Origin: Asterias rubens
Lineage: Eukaryota; Echinodermata; Asteroidea; Forcipulatida; Asteriidae
Assembly: GCF_902459465.1 (NCBI RefSeq)
Contig: NC_047072.1
Location: 16,721,776-16,785,775 of the forward strand
Length of the DNA: 64,000 nucleotides
Reading direction: 5' to 3'
Below, piece after piece: positions 36,748 to 47,981 of the stretch; position 1 is the first letter of the stretch, and each line of letters opens with the position of its first letter. Position numbers and translations under genes: made by a program. The notes beneath the pieces were generated by a model, which was not told the DNA's origin, ran no database searches, and was given only the letters and a program-made list of their open reading frames with translations.

Positions 36748-36756
36748 TATTTAAAT
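36748..36756 (+). promoter_or_regulatory. TATA-like box of NTF2-like gene 2
   Basis: TATTTAAAT followed 40 bases later by the family leader motif TCGCATACAAGCATC (36788-36802); start codon at 36852. Same arrangement at genes 3, 5 and 6. Confidence 0.6.
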
Positions 36757-36851
36757 GTCGAGAGCAGCCTTTTTTACGTTAGTCTTGTCGCATACAAGCA
36801 TCATCAACAACCTTAAAAACACAATCCGAAGCAAGATATTCAAAAAGCAGT

Positions 36852-38945
36852 ATGTTTCTCGTCAACCTCGTACCCCTGCTTCTGCTAGTCGGTGTGTTGA
36901 CTCAATCAGGAGTAGATGCAGATGAACAACTGGGGGAACAAGCGAATAATCTTCGAGGTGAATATTAGTATATAGATTCTCTATTTTTCATTTTGAGCAA
37001 GATACCTGACTTGAATTGCTTCGTTTCACACATTGGTGAAACTGGGTCATATTGTGTGAGAAAAAAGCCTTGGGAGCGTTACGTTGCCCACAGCAGGCTG
37101 TACTGAGAAAACGGGATGTTATTGGCCCAATGACCAAGGCACTTAAAGGCAGAGTTGGTTTTTACTCAAAATAATAATCATCATAAAACCTTTCTTGGTG
37201 ACAAGTAATGGGGAGAGGTTGATAGTATGAAACATTGTGAGAAACGGCTTCCTCTGAAGTGCTATAGTTTTCGAGAAAGAAGTAATTTTCCACGAATTTG
37301 ATTTCGAGACCTCAGATTTAGAACTTGAGGTCTCGAAATCAACCATCTAAACGCACACAACTTCGTGTGACAAAGGTGTTTTTTACTTTCATTATTATCT
37401 CGCAAGTTCGATGACCGATTGAGCTCAAATTTTCACAGGTTTGTTATTTAATGCATATGTTGAGATACACCTACTGTGAAGGCTAGTCTTTGACAATTAC
37501 CAGTAGTGTCCACTGCCTTTAAATGGACAGCGCATCAATACGGTTGTTGTAAAAATTAATGCACCATTTAAGAACTTGTTCTTATTATTACTAAACAATT
37601 GAAACTTTTGTTATCTCCAGATACGGTGAAATCCTTCTACGACAAGTTTATCGAGTACAGCATCAATGATGATACGGATGCCCTGATAGGTTTACATGAC
37701 GAAAAATGCAGTATACTGATTGACGGTTTGCCACCCACTACTGGAGTTGACGGTAGGGGGCGCACTTCTTTTTTTTTTCTCTGATCCACAACCATAAAAA
37801 TAAAACACTGTATCAAAAATACAAACAAATTTATTCGTAATTGTTGCCGTTCAATGTGCAGTTGTTAACTTTCATGGAACAGTGTGTTGCTAAGCTACCA
37901 TTAACTCTTTGCAAGAATATTCTTTTCTTAACCGTCGTTATTAATTACATTTTTTTTTTTTTTGGGTTAGAAATACGATCTTTGTTGAAGCTGATACCCG
38001 AGAGAGCCGTTCACATTGAGCCCACCTATTGGGATGTAAAGGCGATGGATAGCAATGCAGAGTATGTGTACGTCACGGTGCATCTCGATTATTTCAATGA
38101 AGCGGGTGAAATAATCATAGCTACAAAGTAAGTATTTCATTCATTCATTCATTTTCTTAAAAATGAAAAAAAAATGACAGCACAAAGCAGAGTTATGTGG
38201 CATTACAATAAATATTGATAAAAATTGCGCAGATAAAAGACAAAGATGACAATAAATTGAAATATAAGTTTGATAAACCACTGAGAGGGCATTATTAAAA
38301 ATGCACAGGGTGTTGTGGGTTAGGGGAGTTAGGGTTATGGTTATGGTGAGATGTTAGGGTTGTGCTATAGACCGTTCAATTTATGGTATACTGGCATGGC
38401 CGGCCGATTGGTAGCAAAAAAATCAATCGTGTTCAACACAAATTGTGACAACATTTCAACATTTTCTGCTAAGACTCGCGAGCTGAAATATCTCTTATGA
38501 TTTGTTGATTTGTTTCCAACAAATTCCACCACATTTTTGAATTATATAGTTTTGTAACATTTTTTACAAACTATGGCTATCTGTTTTTGTTTTGCATGAA
38601 CGGCCTTTATAGTTCTCCAGCCTAGGTTGGCAAAATATCGGCCTATGACCCCCCCAACCCCACCCCAAATACGGCGAACTGTGTCCAAACCTCTTTTGAC
38701 AGCGCCCTCTTTTGAATAAATTCCCATAATATGGAGGACAACCGATGTTGCAAAGATTATGTTGGGTAAGGCTAAAATATACAGGCTCATATTTATTTTG
38801 ATTTTTTTTTTCAAAATGTTTCTTAATCTGTGTTTTTTCTGTATTATTTTTATTTGACAGTGGAATAAATATCCTAAGGAAGAATCCAGATGGATACAAG
38901 TTTTACATCGTGATAATCAACAGACATAATCAACAATTAGCTTAG
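36852..38945 (+). CDS. Secreted NTF2-like/SnoaL-type protein, gene 2 (four exons)
   Basis: Exons 36852-36957, 37621-37752, 37971-38127 and 38861-38945 join in phases 1, 1, 2 to 159 residues. Residues 1-23 (MFLVNLVPLLLLVGVLTQSG then VDA) form a signal peptide. Mature domain: FYDKFIEYSINDDTDALIGL (helix), the loop GLPPTTGVDG, EIRSLLKLIPERA, VYVTVHLDYFNEAGE and the final strand with INRHNQQLA. This order is what SnoaL/DUF4440 single-domain proteins show. Only one Cys (exon 2), so it is not a disulfide-knotted peptide. Intron 1 carries a reversed family A element. Near-identical to gene 3. Role unknown. Confidence 0.82.
37141..37523 (-). repeat. MITE-like element, family A (intron 1 of gene 2)
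   Basis: Full-length reversed copy, left end TTAAAGGCAGAGTTGG, right end GTGTCCACTGCCTTTAA. Shared with gene 3, so it was present before the duplication. Confidence 0.8.
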
Positions 38946-38999
38946 TGTAGCGACGTATACACTTTAAACTCATACCGTAAAGGTACAGGCCTACCTCAG

Positions 39000-39200
39000 C
39001 TGAGGTCTCGAATTCAATTCAAATATTTTTGTGAGAAAATACTTCTTTCTTAAAAACTAAGTTAATACGTGTACTTCAGAGGGAGCCGTTTCTCACAATG
39101 TTTTATGCTATCGCCAGCTCTCCGTTGCTCGTTACCAAGTAAGTTTTTATGCTAACAATCATTTTGTGTAATTACCAATAATGTCCATCGGTGCATTTAA
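39000..39200 (+). repeat. Partial family A element downstream of gene 2
   Basis: Carries GAGGGAGCCGTTTCTCACAA and the right-end part; left half missing. Confidence 0.6.
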
Positions 39201-39479
39201 CATCACACTACAGTTATAGATAATAAAATCACAGAGTTGGACCGCCCTCAAAATACTTCCCTTTTTAATAACTGCTTTATAACGTTACTAATATTTCAAT
39301 AATGATCATCATTATATAAAGTTAACATACCCAAACACATCATTATACTATCTCCTCCACACTCTCTGCGAACGTTCGAAATGTTTGAAAATGGGGACGA
39401 CTTCTTCCTAAACATGAATAAATAAATAAACTAAACAAAGCATTGTGAAATACTGTGTTCAAGTCCAGTGTGTGTGATA

Positions 39480-39990
39480 ATTCTTTATCATTGTAATAAT
39501 AATAATAGTATCGAAGTCTGCTATAGCGCACGTATCTACCAAGCAAGGTACTCAAGGCGCTGAGTATAAATACATTTACAGAAAGATGGGTTATTAAAGT
39601 TGTGAATTATTTGGCAAAATAATAGAGCACCTTATAAGGGTTTAATTCAATTCAATTCAATTCAATTCTTTATTCATCATGCCCAGCATGAAAATCACGT
39701 TCTCGATTTGCACATTAACATAAAGTATACAAGGTGCTACGGTGCATACAGCAGCCACAGCCAGGTACACCGGGGTGAACCCCTTCTCTTTTGGATATAA
39801 GTGCACTGGGTTCTTTTACGTGCGTTACACAACACATGAGACCAACGGCTTTACGCCCCATCCGAAGGACGAAGAAATGGTTAAGTGCCTTGCTTAAGGA
39901 CACAAGTGTCACGATGGGGGGGGGGGGGATTCGAACCCACATTATGCTGATCAGAAACACCAGAGTTTGAATTCATTGGCGTTGCCTTAT
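39480..39990 (-). mobile_element. tRNA-derived SINE (Ser/Leu-type), decayed
   Basis: Same family as the fuller copy at 47.4-47.8 kb: shared blocks GGTGCTACGGTGCATAC, GTGCACTGGGTTCTTTTACG, CCATCCGAAGGACGAA, and a reversed B box (GATTCGAACCC). The tRNA D-arm end has been lost. Confidence 0.65.
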
Positions 39991-40178
39991 TTGCCATACC
40001 TGCAATGTATGTAAAATAAAATGATGTTCTTTTCCATAACCGCAGTACTTCGAAGTGGAATGTTTCTCAAAATGCATTTCACTATCCAAACTGCTGTAAT
40101 GCTTACCACGTAGGTTTTTAATGACATTGATTTACAAACCCACTACCAAACGTATACAGAGCCCTTTTCACCTTTTTT

Positions 40179-40745
40179 AAAGACAGTGGACACTATTGGT
40201 AATTGTCAAAGAATAGTCTTAACAGTTGGTGTATCTCAACATATGCATAAACCAACTAACATGTGAAAGTTTGAGCTCAATCGGTCGTCGAAGTTGCGAG
40301 ATAATAATGAAATAAAAAACACCCTTGTCACACGAAGTTGTGTGCTTTCAGATGCTTGATTTCGAGCCCTCATCAAGTTCTAAATCTGAGGTCTCGAAAT
40401 CAAATTTGTGGAAAATTATTTATTTAATTTATTTTATTTTAATTCTTCGGACAAAAAAAGCAAAACAATAAAACAAGCACAGGCCGTCCAGGGAAGGGCA
40501 AAAGGCTAAAAACTGTCATCAAAAAAGATGTGCTCTCCCAGACCTAGCTCATAAAAAATACACATTATATATACTATACATTAAACATTATCAAATTACT
40601 TCTTTCTCAAAAACTACACCACTTCAGAGGGAGCCGTTTCTCACAATGTTTTATTCTGTCAGCCTCCCCCATTACTCGTAATCAAGAAAGGTTTTATGCT
40701 GATAATTATTTTGAGTAATTACCAATAGTGTCCACTGTCTTTAAG
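40179..40745 (+). repeat. Family A element split by another repeat
   Basis: Family A ends at 40179 and 40745 enclose an unrelated insertion of about 175 bases (40420-40595). The left part stops and resumes around AAATTA, a possible target duplication. Confidence 0.7.
40420..40595 (+). repeat. Dispersed repeat nested in family A
   Basis: Contains GGCCGTCCAGGG and AAAAACTGTCATCAAA, both also present at 53195-53420. Starts with a TTTATTTAATTT tract that could be an inverted poly(A)-like tail. Possibly a SINE-type retroelement. Confidence 0.5.
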
Positions 40746-40904
40746 CCTAATAAAACAAAACAATTATAATAAATAATTGGATGCGTAATTTGATCGATGG
40801 CGATTACGTGTTAATTTTCGCTAGAAAGTTTTTTTTTTTTTTTTTTTTTGACTCATGTGCATTGCCCGTAAATTAATTTGTTTTTCAGATACAAGAATCT
40901 TTAT

Positions 40905-41160
40905 AAATATTTGGGTTTTACCCATAAACACCGATGCGTGATAGCACTTTATACTCTCGAGTTCTGTGGAAAAAACCCATATCACAGGCATATTGCTCAG
41001 GTGTGATTCGAACCCACGATATTTGCAATGCTAGAGCAGTGTCATACTATACCGAAATTGCCCGGTAGGTAGAGGCAGTTCAAATCCTATTAGCAGCGGG
41101 TACTGCAACGATTTGGGTCTAACCTAATGAAGTATTTTTTACCCACGATGCAAAATGTCC
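40905..41160 (-). mobile_element. tRNA-derived SINE, reversed and diverged
   Basis: Reverse copy of the 2.9 kb SINE: reversed B box (GATTCGAACCC) and the hairpin TTCTGTGG...CCATATCACAGGCAT. Confidence 0.5.
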
Positions 41161-42316
41161 ATATATATTATTAAACATATTTGTTTAAGCCACACACAAG
41201 TTTAGATTAGTCTACAGCTACCAAAACCTCAAGTCTACTGCCTCATATACAGAATAACTTCGGATCCATTCTCATAGATCTCGTTTTATATCACATCACT
41301 AAAGCTCCAGACGATCTACAGGTTCAGTTTTTCAAGCCGTGTCTTTAGAATCGAGAATAAATCTTGTTTATCTCAGGAAGCATTTCCCACAAAAAAAGCT
41401 GCCAAACTTCTCTGAAAATCAAAAGTTTTAAGAACTACATTTGGAGCACATCCAGGTCTGCATATAGCCCGTTTACAATTCACGCAGTGATAGTTGACGG
41501 TCTACAACCCGAGTAATCCCCGACTGCATGAAAACTTAAGTGATTTCTTCCCGACTTGGCCCCGAACGTACAACACAAACGCTGACTGATCTACGATAAA
41601 GATTTGGCCGACTGATATTAGGCATTCACGGACACGCCCACTTGTTTCTTAAAAAAGTTCCATGCATAGTGATTGGACGGCAGTTGCTATGACGTATTTG
41701 ACTGGATTTACATACGGTGACTTAGTGATGGATGTTTACCCCCTCAGCGTCCTGTGTGTTTCCTGGTGGATTTTCCCCAAATTACGATTCAGATTCAGAT
41801 CCCAAGTCTGTGTGATGTGTGAAGATTAGTCCTTAATACTCCACGGAGGCAACGAAGGCGATTGCCTCCATGCCCCATGGGTGCCCTTGAAATGCTCCAG
41901 TAGAAACATACTATTACCTCATGGTGCCCTTTACCAAGGAGAATATGCCTTGGTGTCATTGCCCTTTCAAAAACGAAGCATACAGGACTAGCAGAGTAGG
42001 CGTATTTTTCTACTATGTCACGAAGCTTGATAATTCTTTTATTTTCTTGTTTTACCTAATGATTTAATCATTCTCAATTATGAGTTTATAGTTAATTTGT
42101 TAGGGATTATGCGCTAATTATGGCTCGAGCATACAGTTTGTTATTTTGTGTGAGTACTACAAAAGACAATCACACTATGCAAACTACTTTGTGCTAATTG
42201 TTTTTTAAATAATCTTCTTATTAACAATCATTAACAATAGTTAAAATAGGAGAGCTCTGCCCAGCATATTCTTGGGGTAATTACTGTCCATAAAATGTGC
42301 CTTTCGTTTGAAAATC

Positions 42317-42325
42317 TATTTAAAT
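42317..42325 (+). promoter_or_regulatory. TATA-like box of NTF2-like gene 3
   Basis: TATTTAAAT, followed by TCGCATACAAGCATC at 42358-42372. Further upstream GGGATTATGCGCTAAT (42104-42119) is shared with genes 5 and 6. Confidence 0.6.
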
Positions 42326-42436
42326 GTTGGGAGTGCAGCCTTTTTACGTTAGTCTTGTCGCATACAAGCATCATCAACAACCTTACTAACATTATCTTCG
42401 TCTACAACACAAAACGGAGCAAGATTCAAAGGCAGT

Positions 42437-44532
42437 ATGTTTCTCGTCAACCTCGTGCCCCTGCTTCTGCTAGTCGGTGTGTTGACTCAATCAGGAGTAG
42501 ATGCAGATGAACAACTAGGGGAACAAGCGAATAATCTTCGAGGTGAATATTAGTATATAGATTATCTATTTTTCATTTTGAGCAAGGTACCTGACTTGAA
42601 TTGCTTCGTTTCACACATTGGTGAAACTGGGTCATATTGTGTAAGAAAAAAGCCTTGGGAGCGTTACGTTGCCCACAGCAGGCTGTACTGAGAAAACGGG
42701 ATGTTATTGGCCCAATGACCAAGGCACTTAAAGGCAGAGTTGGTTTTTACTCAAAATAATAATCATCATAAAACCTTTCTTGGTGACAAGTAATGGGGAG
42801 AGGTTGATAGTATGAAACATTGTGAGAAACGGCTTCCTCTGAAGTGCTATAGTTTTCGAGAAAGAAGTAATTTTCCACGAATTTGATTTCGAGACCTCAG
42901 ATTTAGAACTTGAGGTCTCGAAATCAACCATCTAAACGCACACAACTTCGTGTGACAAAGGTGTTTTTTACTTTCATTGTTATCTCGCAAGTTCGATGAC
43001 CGATTGAGCTCAAATTTTCACAGGTTTGTTATTTAATGCATATGTTGAGATACACCTACTGTGAAGGCTTTGACAATTACCAATAGTGTCCTCTGCCTTT
43101 AAATGGACAGCGCATCAATACGGTTGTTGTAAAAATTAATGCACCATTTAAGAACTTGTTCTTATTATTACTAAACAATTGAAACTTTTTTTATCGCCAG
43201 ATACGGTGAAATCCTTGTATGACAAGTTTATCGAGTACAGCATCAATGATGATACGGATGCCCTGATAGGTTTACATGACGAAAAATGCAGTATACTGAT
43301 TGACGGTTTGCCACCCACTACTGGAGTTGACGGTAGGGGGCGCACTTCCTTTTTTTCTCTGATCCACAAATACAAACAAATTTATTCGTAATTGTTGCCG
43401 TTCAATGTGCAGTTGTTAACTTTCAGGGAACAGTGTGTTGCTAAGCTACCATTAACTCTTTGCAAGAATGTTCTTTTCTTAACCGTCGTTATTAATTACA
43501 TTTTTATTTTTTTTTTTTGGTTAGAAATACGATCTTTGTTGAAGCTGATACCCGAGAGAGCCGTTCACATTGAGCCCACCTATTGGGATGTAAAGGCGAT
43601 GGATAGCAATGCAGAGTATGTGTACCTCACGGTGCATCTCGATTATTTCAATGAAGCGGGTGAAATAATCATAGCTACAAAGTAAGTATTTCATTCATTC
43701 ATTCATTTTCTTAAAAATGAAAAAAAAAAATGACAGCACAAAGCAGAGTTATGTGGCATTACAATAAATATTGATAAAAATTGCGCAGATAAAAGACAAA
43801 GATGACAATAAATTGAAATATAAGTTTAATAAACCACTGAGAGGGCATTATTAAAAATGCACAGGGTGTTGTGGGTTAGGGGAGTTAGGGTTATGGTGAG
43901 ATGTTAGGGTTGTGCTATAGACCGTTCAATTTATGGTATACTGGCATGGCCGGCCGATTGGTAGCAAAACAATCAATCGTGTTCAACACAAATTGTGACA
44001 ACATTTCAACATTTTCTGCTAAGACTCGCGAGCTGAAATATCTCTTATGAGTTGTTGATTTGTTTCCAACAAATCCCACCACATTTTTTAATTATATAGT
44101 TTTGTAACATTTTTTACAAACTATGGCTATCTGTTTTTGTTTTGCATGAACGGCCTTTATAGTTCTCCAGCCTAGGTTGGCAAAATATCGCCCTATGACC
44201 CCCCCCCCAACCCCACCCCCCCCCCAACCCCACCCCCCCCCCCCCCCCCCCCCCCAATACGGCGAACTGTGTCCAAACCTCTTTTGACAGCGCCCTCTTT
44301 TGAATAAATTCCCATAATATGGAGGACAACCGATGTTGCAAAGATTATGTTGGGTAAGGCTAAAATATACAGGCTCATATTTATTTTGATTTTTTTTTTC
44401 AAAATGTTTCTTAATTTGTGTTTTTTCTGTATTTTTTTATTTGACAGTGGAATAAATATCCTAAGGAAGAATCCAGATGGATACAAGGTTTACATCGTGA
44501 TAATCAACAGACATAATCAACAATTAGCTTAG
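42437..44532 (+). CDS. Secreted NTF2-like/SnoaL-type protein, gene 3 (four exons)
   Basis: Exons 42437-42542, 43201-43332, 43525-43681 and 44448-44532, 159 residues. Compared with gene 2 I count six coding differences in 480 bases: three silent (GTA/GTG, CTG/CTA, TAC/TAT) and three amino-acid changes (Phe to Leu in exon 2, Val to Leu in exon 3, Phe to Val in exon 4). Splice sites, signal peptide and domain are intact, so it is a young functional-looking duplicate. Intron 3 contains an expanded poly-C tract. Confidence 0.82.
42721..43103 (-). repeat. MITE-like element, family A (intron 1 of gene 3)
   Basis: Orthologous-by-duplication copy of the 37.1 kb element, same position and orientation, with a few-base deletion near 43070. 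Confidence 0.8.
44196..44258 (+). repeat. Expanded poly-C tract in intron 3 of gene 3
   Basis: C runs interrupted by AACCCCACC; the corresponding stretch in gene 2 (38648-38668) is much shorter. Length may be an assembly uncertainty. Confidence 0.8.
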
Positions 44533-44584
44533 TGTAGCGACGTATACACTTTAAACTCATACCGTAAAGGTACAGGCCTACCTC

Positions 44585-44790
44585 AGCTGAGGTCTCGAAT
44601 TCAATTAAAATATTTTTGTGAGGAAATACTTCTTTCTTAAAAACTAAGTTAATACGTGTACTTCAGAGGGAGCCGTTTCTCACAATGTTTTATGCTATCG
44701 CCAGCTCTCCGTTGCTCGTTACCAAGTAAGTTTTTATGCTAACAATCATTTTGTGTAATTACCAATAATGTCCATCGGTGCATTTAACAT
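44585..44790 (+). repeat. Partial family A element downstream of gene 3
   Basis: Duplication partner of the 39.0-39.2 kb copy. Confidence 0.6.
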
Positions 44791-45074
44791 CACACTACAG
44801 TTATAGATAATAAAATCACAGAGTTGGACCGCCCTCAAAATACTTCCCTTTTTAATAACTGCTTTATAACGTTACTAATATTTCAATAATGATCATCATT
44901 ACATAAAGTTAACATACCCAAACACATCATTATACTATCTTCTCCACACTCTCTGCGAACGTTCGAAATGTTTGAAAATGGGGACGACTTCTTCCTAAAC
45001 ATGAATAAATAAATAAACCAAACAAAGCATTGTCAAATACTGTGTTCAAGTCCAGTGTGTGTGATAATTCTTTA

Positions 45075-45590
45075 TCATTATAATAATAATAGTATCGAAG
45101 TCTGCTATAGCGCACGTATCTACCAAGCAATGTACTCAAGGCGCTGAGTAAAAATACATTTACAGAAAGATGGGTTATTAAAGTTGTGAATTATTTGGCC
45201 AAATAATAGAGCACCTTATAAGGGTTTAATTCAATTCAATTAAATTCAATTCTTTATTCATCATGCCCAGCATGAAAATCACGTTCTCGATTTGCACATT
45301 AACATACAGTATACAAGGTGCTACGGTGCATACAGCAGCCACAGCCAGGAACACCGGGGTGAACCCCTTCTCTTTTGGATAAGTGCACTGGGTTCTTTTA
45401 CGTGCGTTACACAACACATGAGACCAACGGCTTTAACGCCCCATCCGAAGGACGAACAAATGGTTAAGTGCCTTGCTTAAGGACACAAGTGTCACGATGG
45501 GGGGGGGGGGATTCGAACCCACATTCTGCTGATCAGATACACCAGAGTTTGAATTCATTGGCGTTGCCTTATTTGCCATACCTGCAATGT
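45075..45590 (-). mobile_element. tRNA-derived SINE, decayed (copy 2)
   Basis: Duplication partner of the 39.5-40.0 kb SINE, including the G run beside the reversed B box. The Tc1-like element begins just after it. Confidence 0.65.
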
Positions 45591-45591
45591 A

Positions 45592-46693
45592 AACTGCTCA
45601 CAAAAAGTAAGGAAACTTTTTTCAATCCAGTATATTTGTTATTATTTATTACTCTCTTTGTATGTGGTATATATCAATGCAAAGCTGAACTGTTCCTCTT
45701 TAAAATGATACCATATTTGCAATGATTACATGTTGCTGAACTTGGCTACACGAATAACAATGAGGCAAAGTCACAAACCAAATGTGCCAAAATTACCGTT
45801 GTCTGTGCTAAATGGTCAATAGGTAATGCTCAATTAGTCAAACCGATCAAGCTTTTCAGAACCATTAATGGTTTACACAAAGATTTGCACCAGTGAGCTC
45901 ATCAGAAACAATTAACCCTCATCTCTTGAAAAACACCTTGTTTGATGGGTATTTGCAAGGCGATATTCTACAGCCGATTGCAGTCCCATACTTGCAGACT
46001 CTTAGACCAAAATGCCATCTTTCAAGATGACAACGCTCGCCCCCATCGAGCCCGACTGGTGACTGACTATACCTGAACAATGTTGGGGTGCGCCGGATGG
46101 ATTGGCCCGCTAACAGTCCAGACCTGAATTCCATGGAACATCTGTGGGACCAGCTTGGCCTCGCTGTCCGCGACAGAACCACCAACACATCAACTGTGGC
46201 TGACCTAACCAGGTTCCTTAATGAAGAATGGAACGCCATCCCTCATCATCAGCGCATCAAAATACTTTTGTGCAGCATGAGACGAAGGTGCCAGGCTGCC
46301 ATCAACGCCTTCGGATCATCCACTCGTTGCTGTACTTTTTGTATCAGTAAAGTGTATTAAGATCACTAAGTTGTCTTGCTCTATACCAAACTTCTTGTCT
46401 CAATAAAGTGGATTAAGATCAGTAAGATGTCTTGCTTGTTTGAATTACAGTGTCAATTTGATTGTTCGTACAGTAACACACAAAATTGCTAATTTTGGCA
46501 CATTTGATTTGTGACTTTGTCTCATTCTCATTAACGTGGTCAAGTCCAGCAACATGTAAACATTGCAATTGTGGTATCATTTTGAAGAGGAACAGTTCAG
46601 CTTTGCAATGATATATACCATATACAAAGAGAGTATTAAATAATAACAAATATACTGGGTTGAAAAAAGTTTCCTTACTTTTGGTGAGCAGTT
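45592..46693. mobile_element. Tc1/mariner-type DNA transposon, non-autonomous
   Basis: Ends AACTGCTCAC and GTGAGCAGTT are inverted; similarity of the two arms extends about 210 bases (45592-45800 and 46480-46693). It is flanked by TA on both sides (45590-45591, 46694-46695). The empty site is seen in duplication copy 1 near 40005, where GCAATGTA runs directly into TGTAAAATAA. The inside keeps part of a transposase gene. Confidence 0.93.
45940..46360 (+). pseudogene. Tc1-type transposase fragment, broken
   Basis: Pieces of the C-terminal DDE domain: DGYLQGDILQPIAVPYLQTL, then FQDDNARPH in another frame, then a stop, then DWPANSPDLNSMEHLWDQLG in the frame 46088-46360. The N-terminal DNA-binding part is missing. 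Frameshifts and stops rule out a working enzyme. Confidence 0.88.
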
Positions 46694-46859
46694 TATGTAA
46701 AATAAAATGATGTTCTTTTCCATAACCGCAGTACTTCGAAGTGGAATGTTTCTCAAAATGCATTTCACTATATCCAAACTGCTGTAATGCTTACCACGTA
46801 GGTTTTACTGACATTGATTTTCAAACCCATTACCAAACGTATCAGACCTTTTGTTATTG

Positions 46860-47390
46860 ATTTGTTTTTTTGCAGCCCAATAAAAAAAAAACAATTGGGG
46901 GGGGGGGATTTTAGGCCCCCATATATCGTGAAGATTATGAGCATGCTCTGCAGCATTTTAGACATGCTCTAAAAATGTGCACAACGTAATTTTGACTTCA
47001 CCCAGGTTGTTAATCTATAAACCCATTATGGTCATCCCCAAGTCCTTTTAGAGGGTTTGTAGATGTTTTTAACCATACTTATTAAAATATGACAATTTGT
47101 TTTATGTTATGTTGCTAATTGTTTTTTCTAAATGTTGTCCCAATACATAATGCATACTGTACTGCATGAGCACTACTACTATACTGCAACAAAAACTTGG
47201 GTGCTCAAAGTTACACCATTGGTTGTCTTCACATGATAGATACGGAACAAAGAATCAAAATTAACATTAAGGTTTAAAGAAGTTAGTGTTATTTTAACAC
47301 CCTTGGTGTTCATTTTTTTATTATTTTTATTATGAAGGGACAAGACCGTTGTGTTACTTTTTTGCAGTGCATTATTATAGTATTCGTAGG
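46860..47390. other. No gene recognised
   Basis: Beyond the duplication end. Short frames only; a G run near 46900. Confidence 0.4.
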
Positions 47391-47394
47391 TTAT

Positions 47395-47810
47395 AATAAT
47401 ATAAATACAGAAGTCTTGTATAGCGTATCTACCAAACAAGGTACTCAAGACACTCAGTATATACAAAATTTCAGAACTAGGGTATTGCAGTGATGATTTT
47501 TAGACCCAATTATGAAGCACCTTATAAGGGTTTACAAGGTGCTACGGCGCATACGGCAGCCACAGCCAGGAAACACCGGGTCGAACCCCCTCTCTTTTCG
47601 ATAAGTGCACTGGGTTCTTTTACATGGGTTACACAACACATGGGACCAATGGCTTTACGTCCCATCCGAAGGACGAAGCAATGGTTAAGTGTCTTGCTTA
47701 AGGACACAAATGTCACGGCTTGGGATTCGAACCCACGCTCTGCTGATCAGAAACACCAGAGTTTTTAATTCGGTGCACTTAACCGCTCGGCCACAACACT
47801 TCCAAGGAAA
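47395..47810 (-). mobile_element. tRNA-derived SINE (Ser/Leu-type), fullest copy
   Basis: Read on the minus strand: GTGTTGTGGCCGAGCGGTTA (A-box region of a Ser/Leu-type tRNA), then GTGGGTTCGAATCCCAAG (B box), then a body with CCTTCGGATGGGAC and GTAAAAGAACCCAGTGCAC. A body fragment recurs at 62.40-62.46 kb. Confidence 0.75.
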
Positions 47811-47981
47811 TGTGGGATATATATAAAAAGCCTTTAACCCACAACTTCAAATCCCAAGACCTTTCAGAACAGAAGAACCACACGCGAATGTCAATAATTT
47901 TTGGTGATTTCTAGATGCAATCGTGACCGTGTTTGATAAGATGGTCGAGTACAGCCTGAAGGATGATACACAGTCCCTCAT

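Larger units (their letters stand above)
34056..40165 (+). repeat. Segmental duplication, copy 1
   Basis: Collinear with 41205-46855. It starts in the 5' flank of the protease gene (CTCAAGTCTACTGCCTCATA), has a copy-specific stretch of about 2 kb (34.6-36.7 kb), then contains all of NTF2-like gene 2 and the SINE after it. It ends near CCAAACGTAT. The 36.7-40.1 kb part is nearly identical to its partner, while the first 500 bases are visibly more diverged. Confidence 0.9.
41205..46855 (+). repeat. Segmental duplication, copy 2
   Basis: Partner of 34056-40165. Includes the counterpart of the protease 5' flank (41205-41760) but no protease coding sequence, then gene 3, the same downstream MITE and SINE, and a Tc1-like insertion (45592-46693) absent from copy 1. 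Confidence 0.9.
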
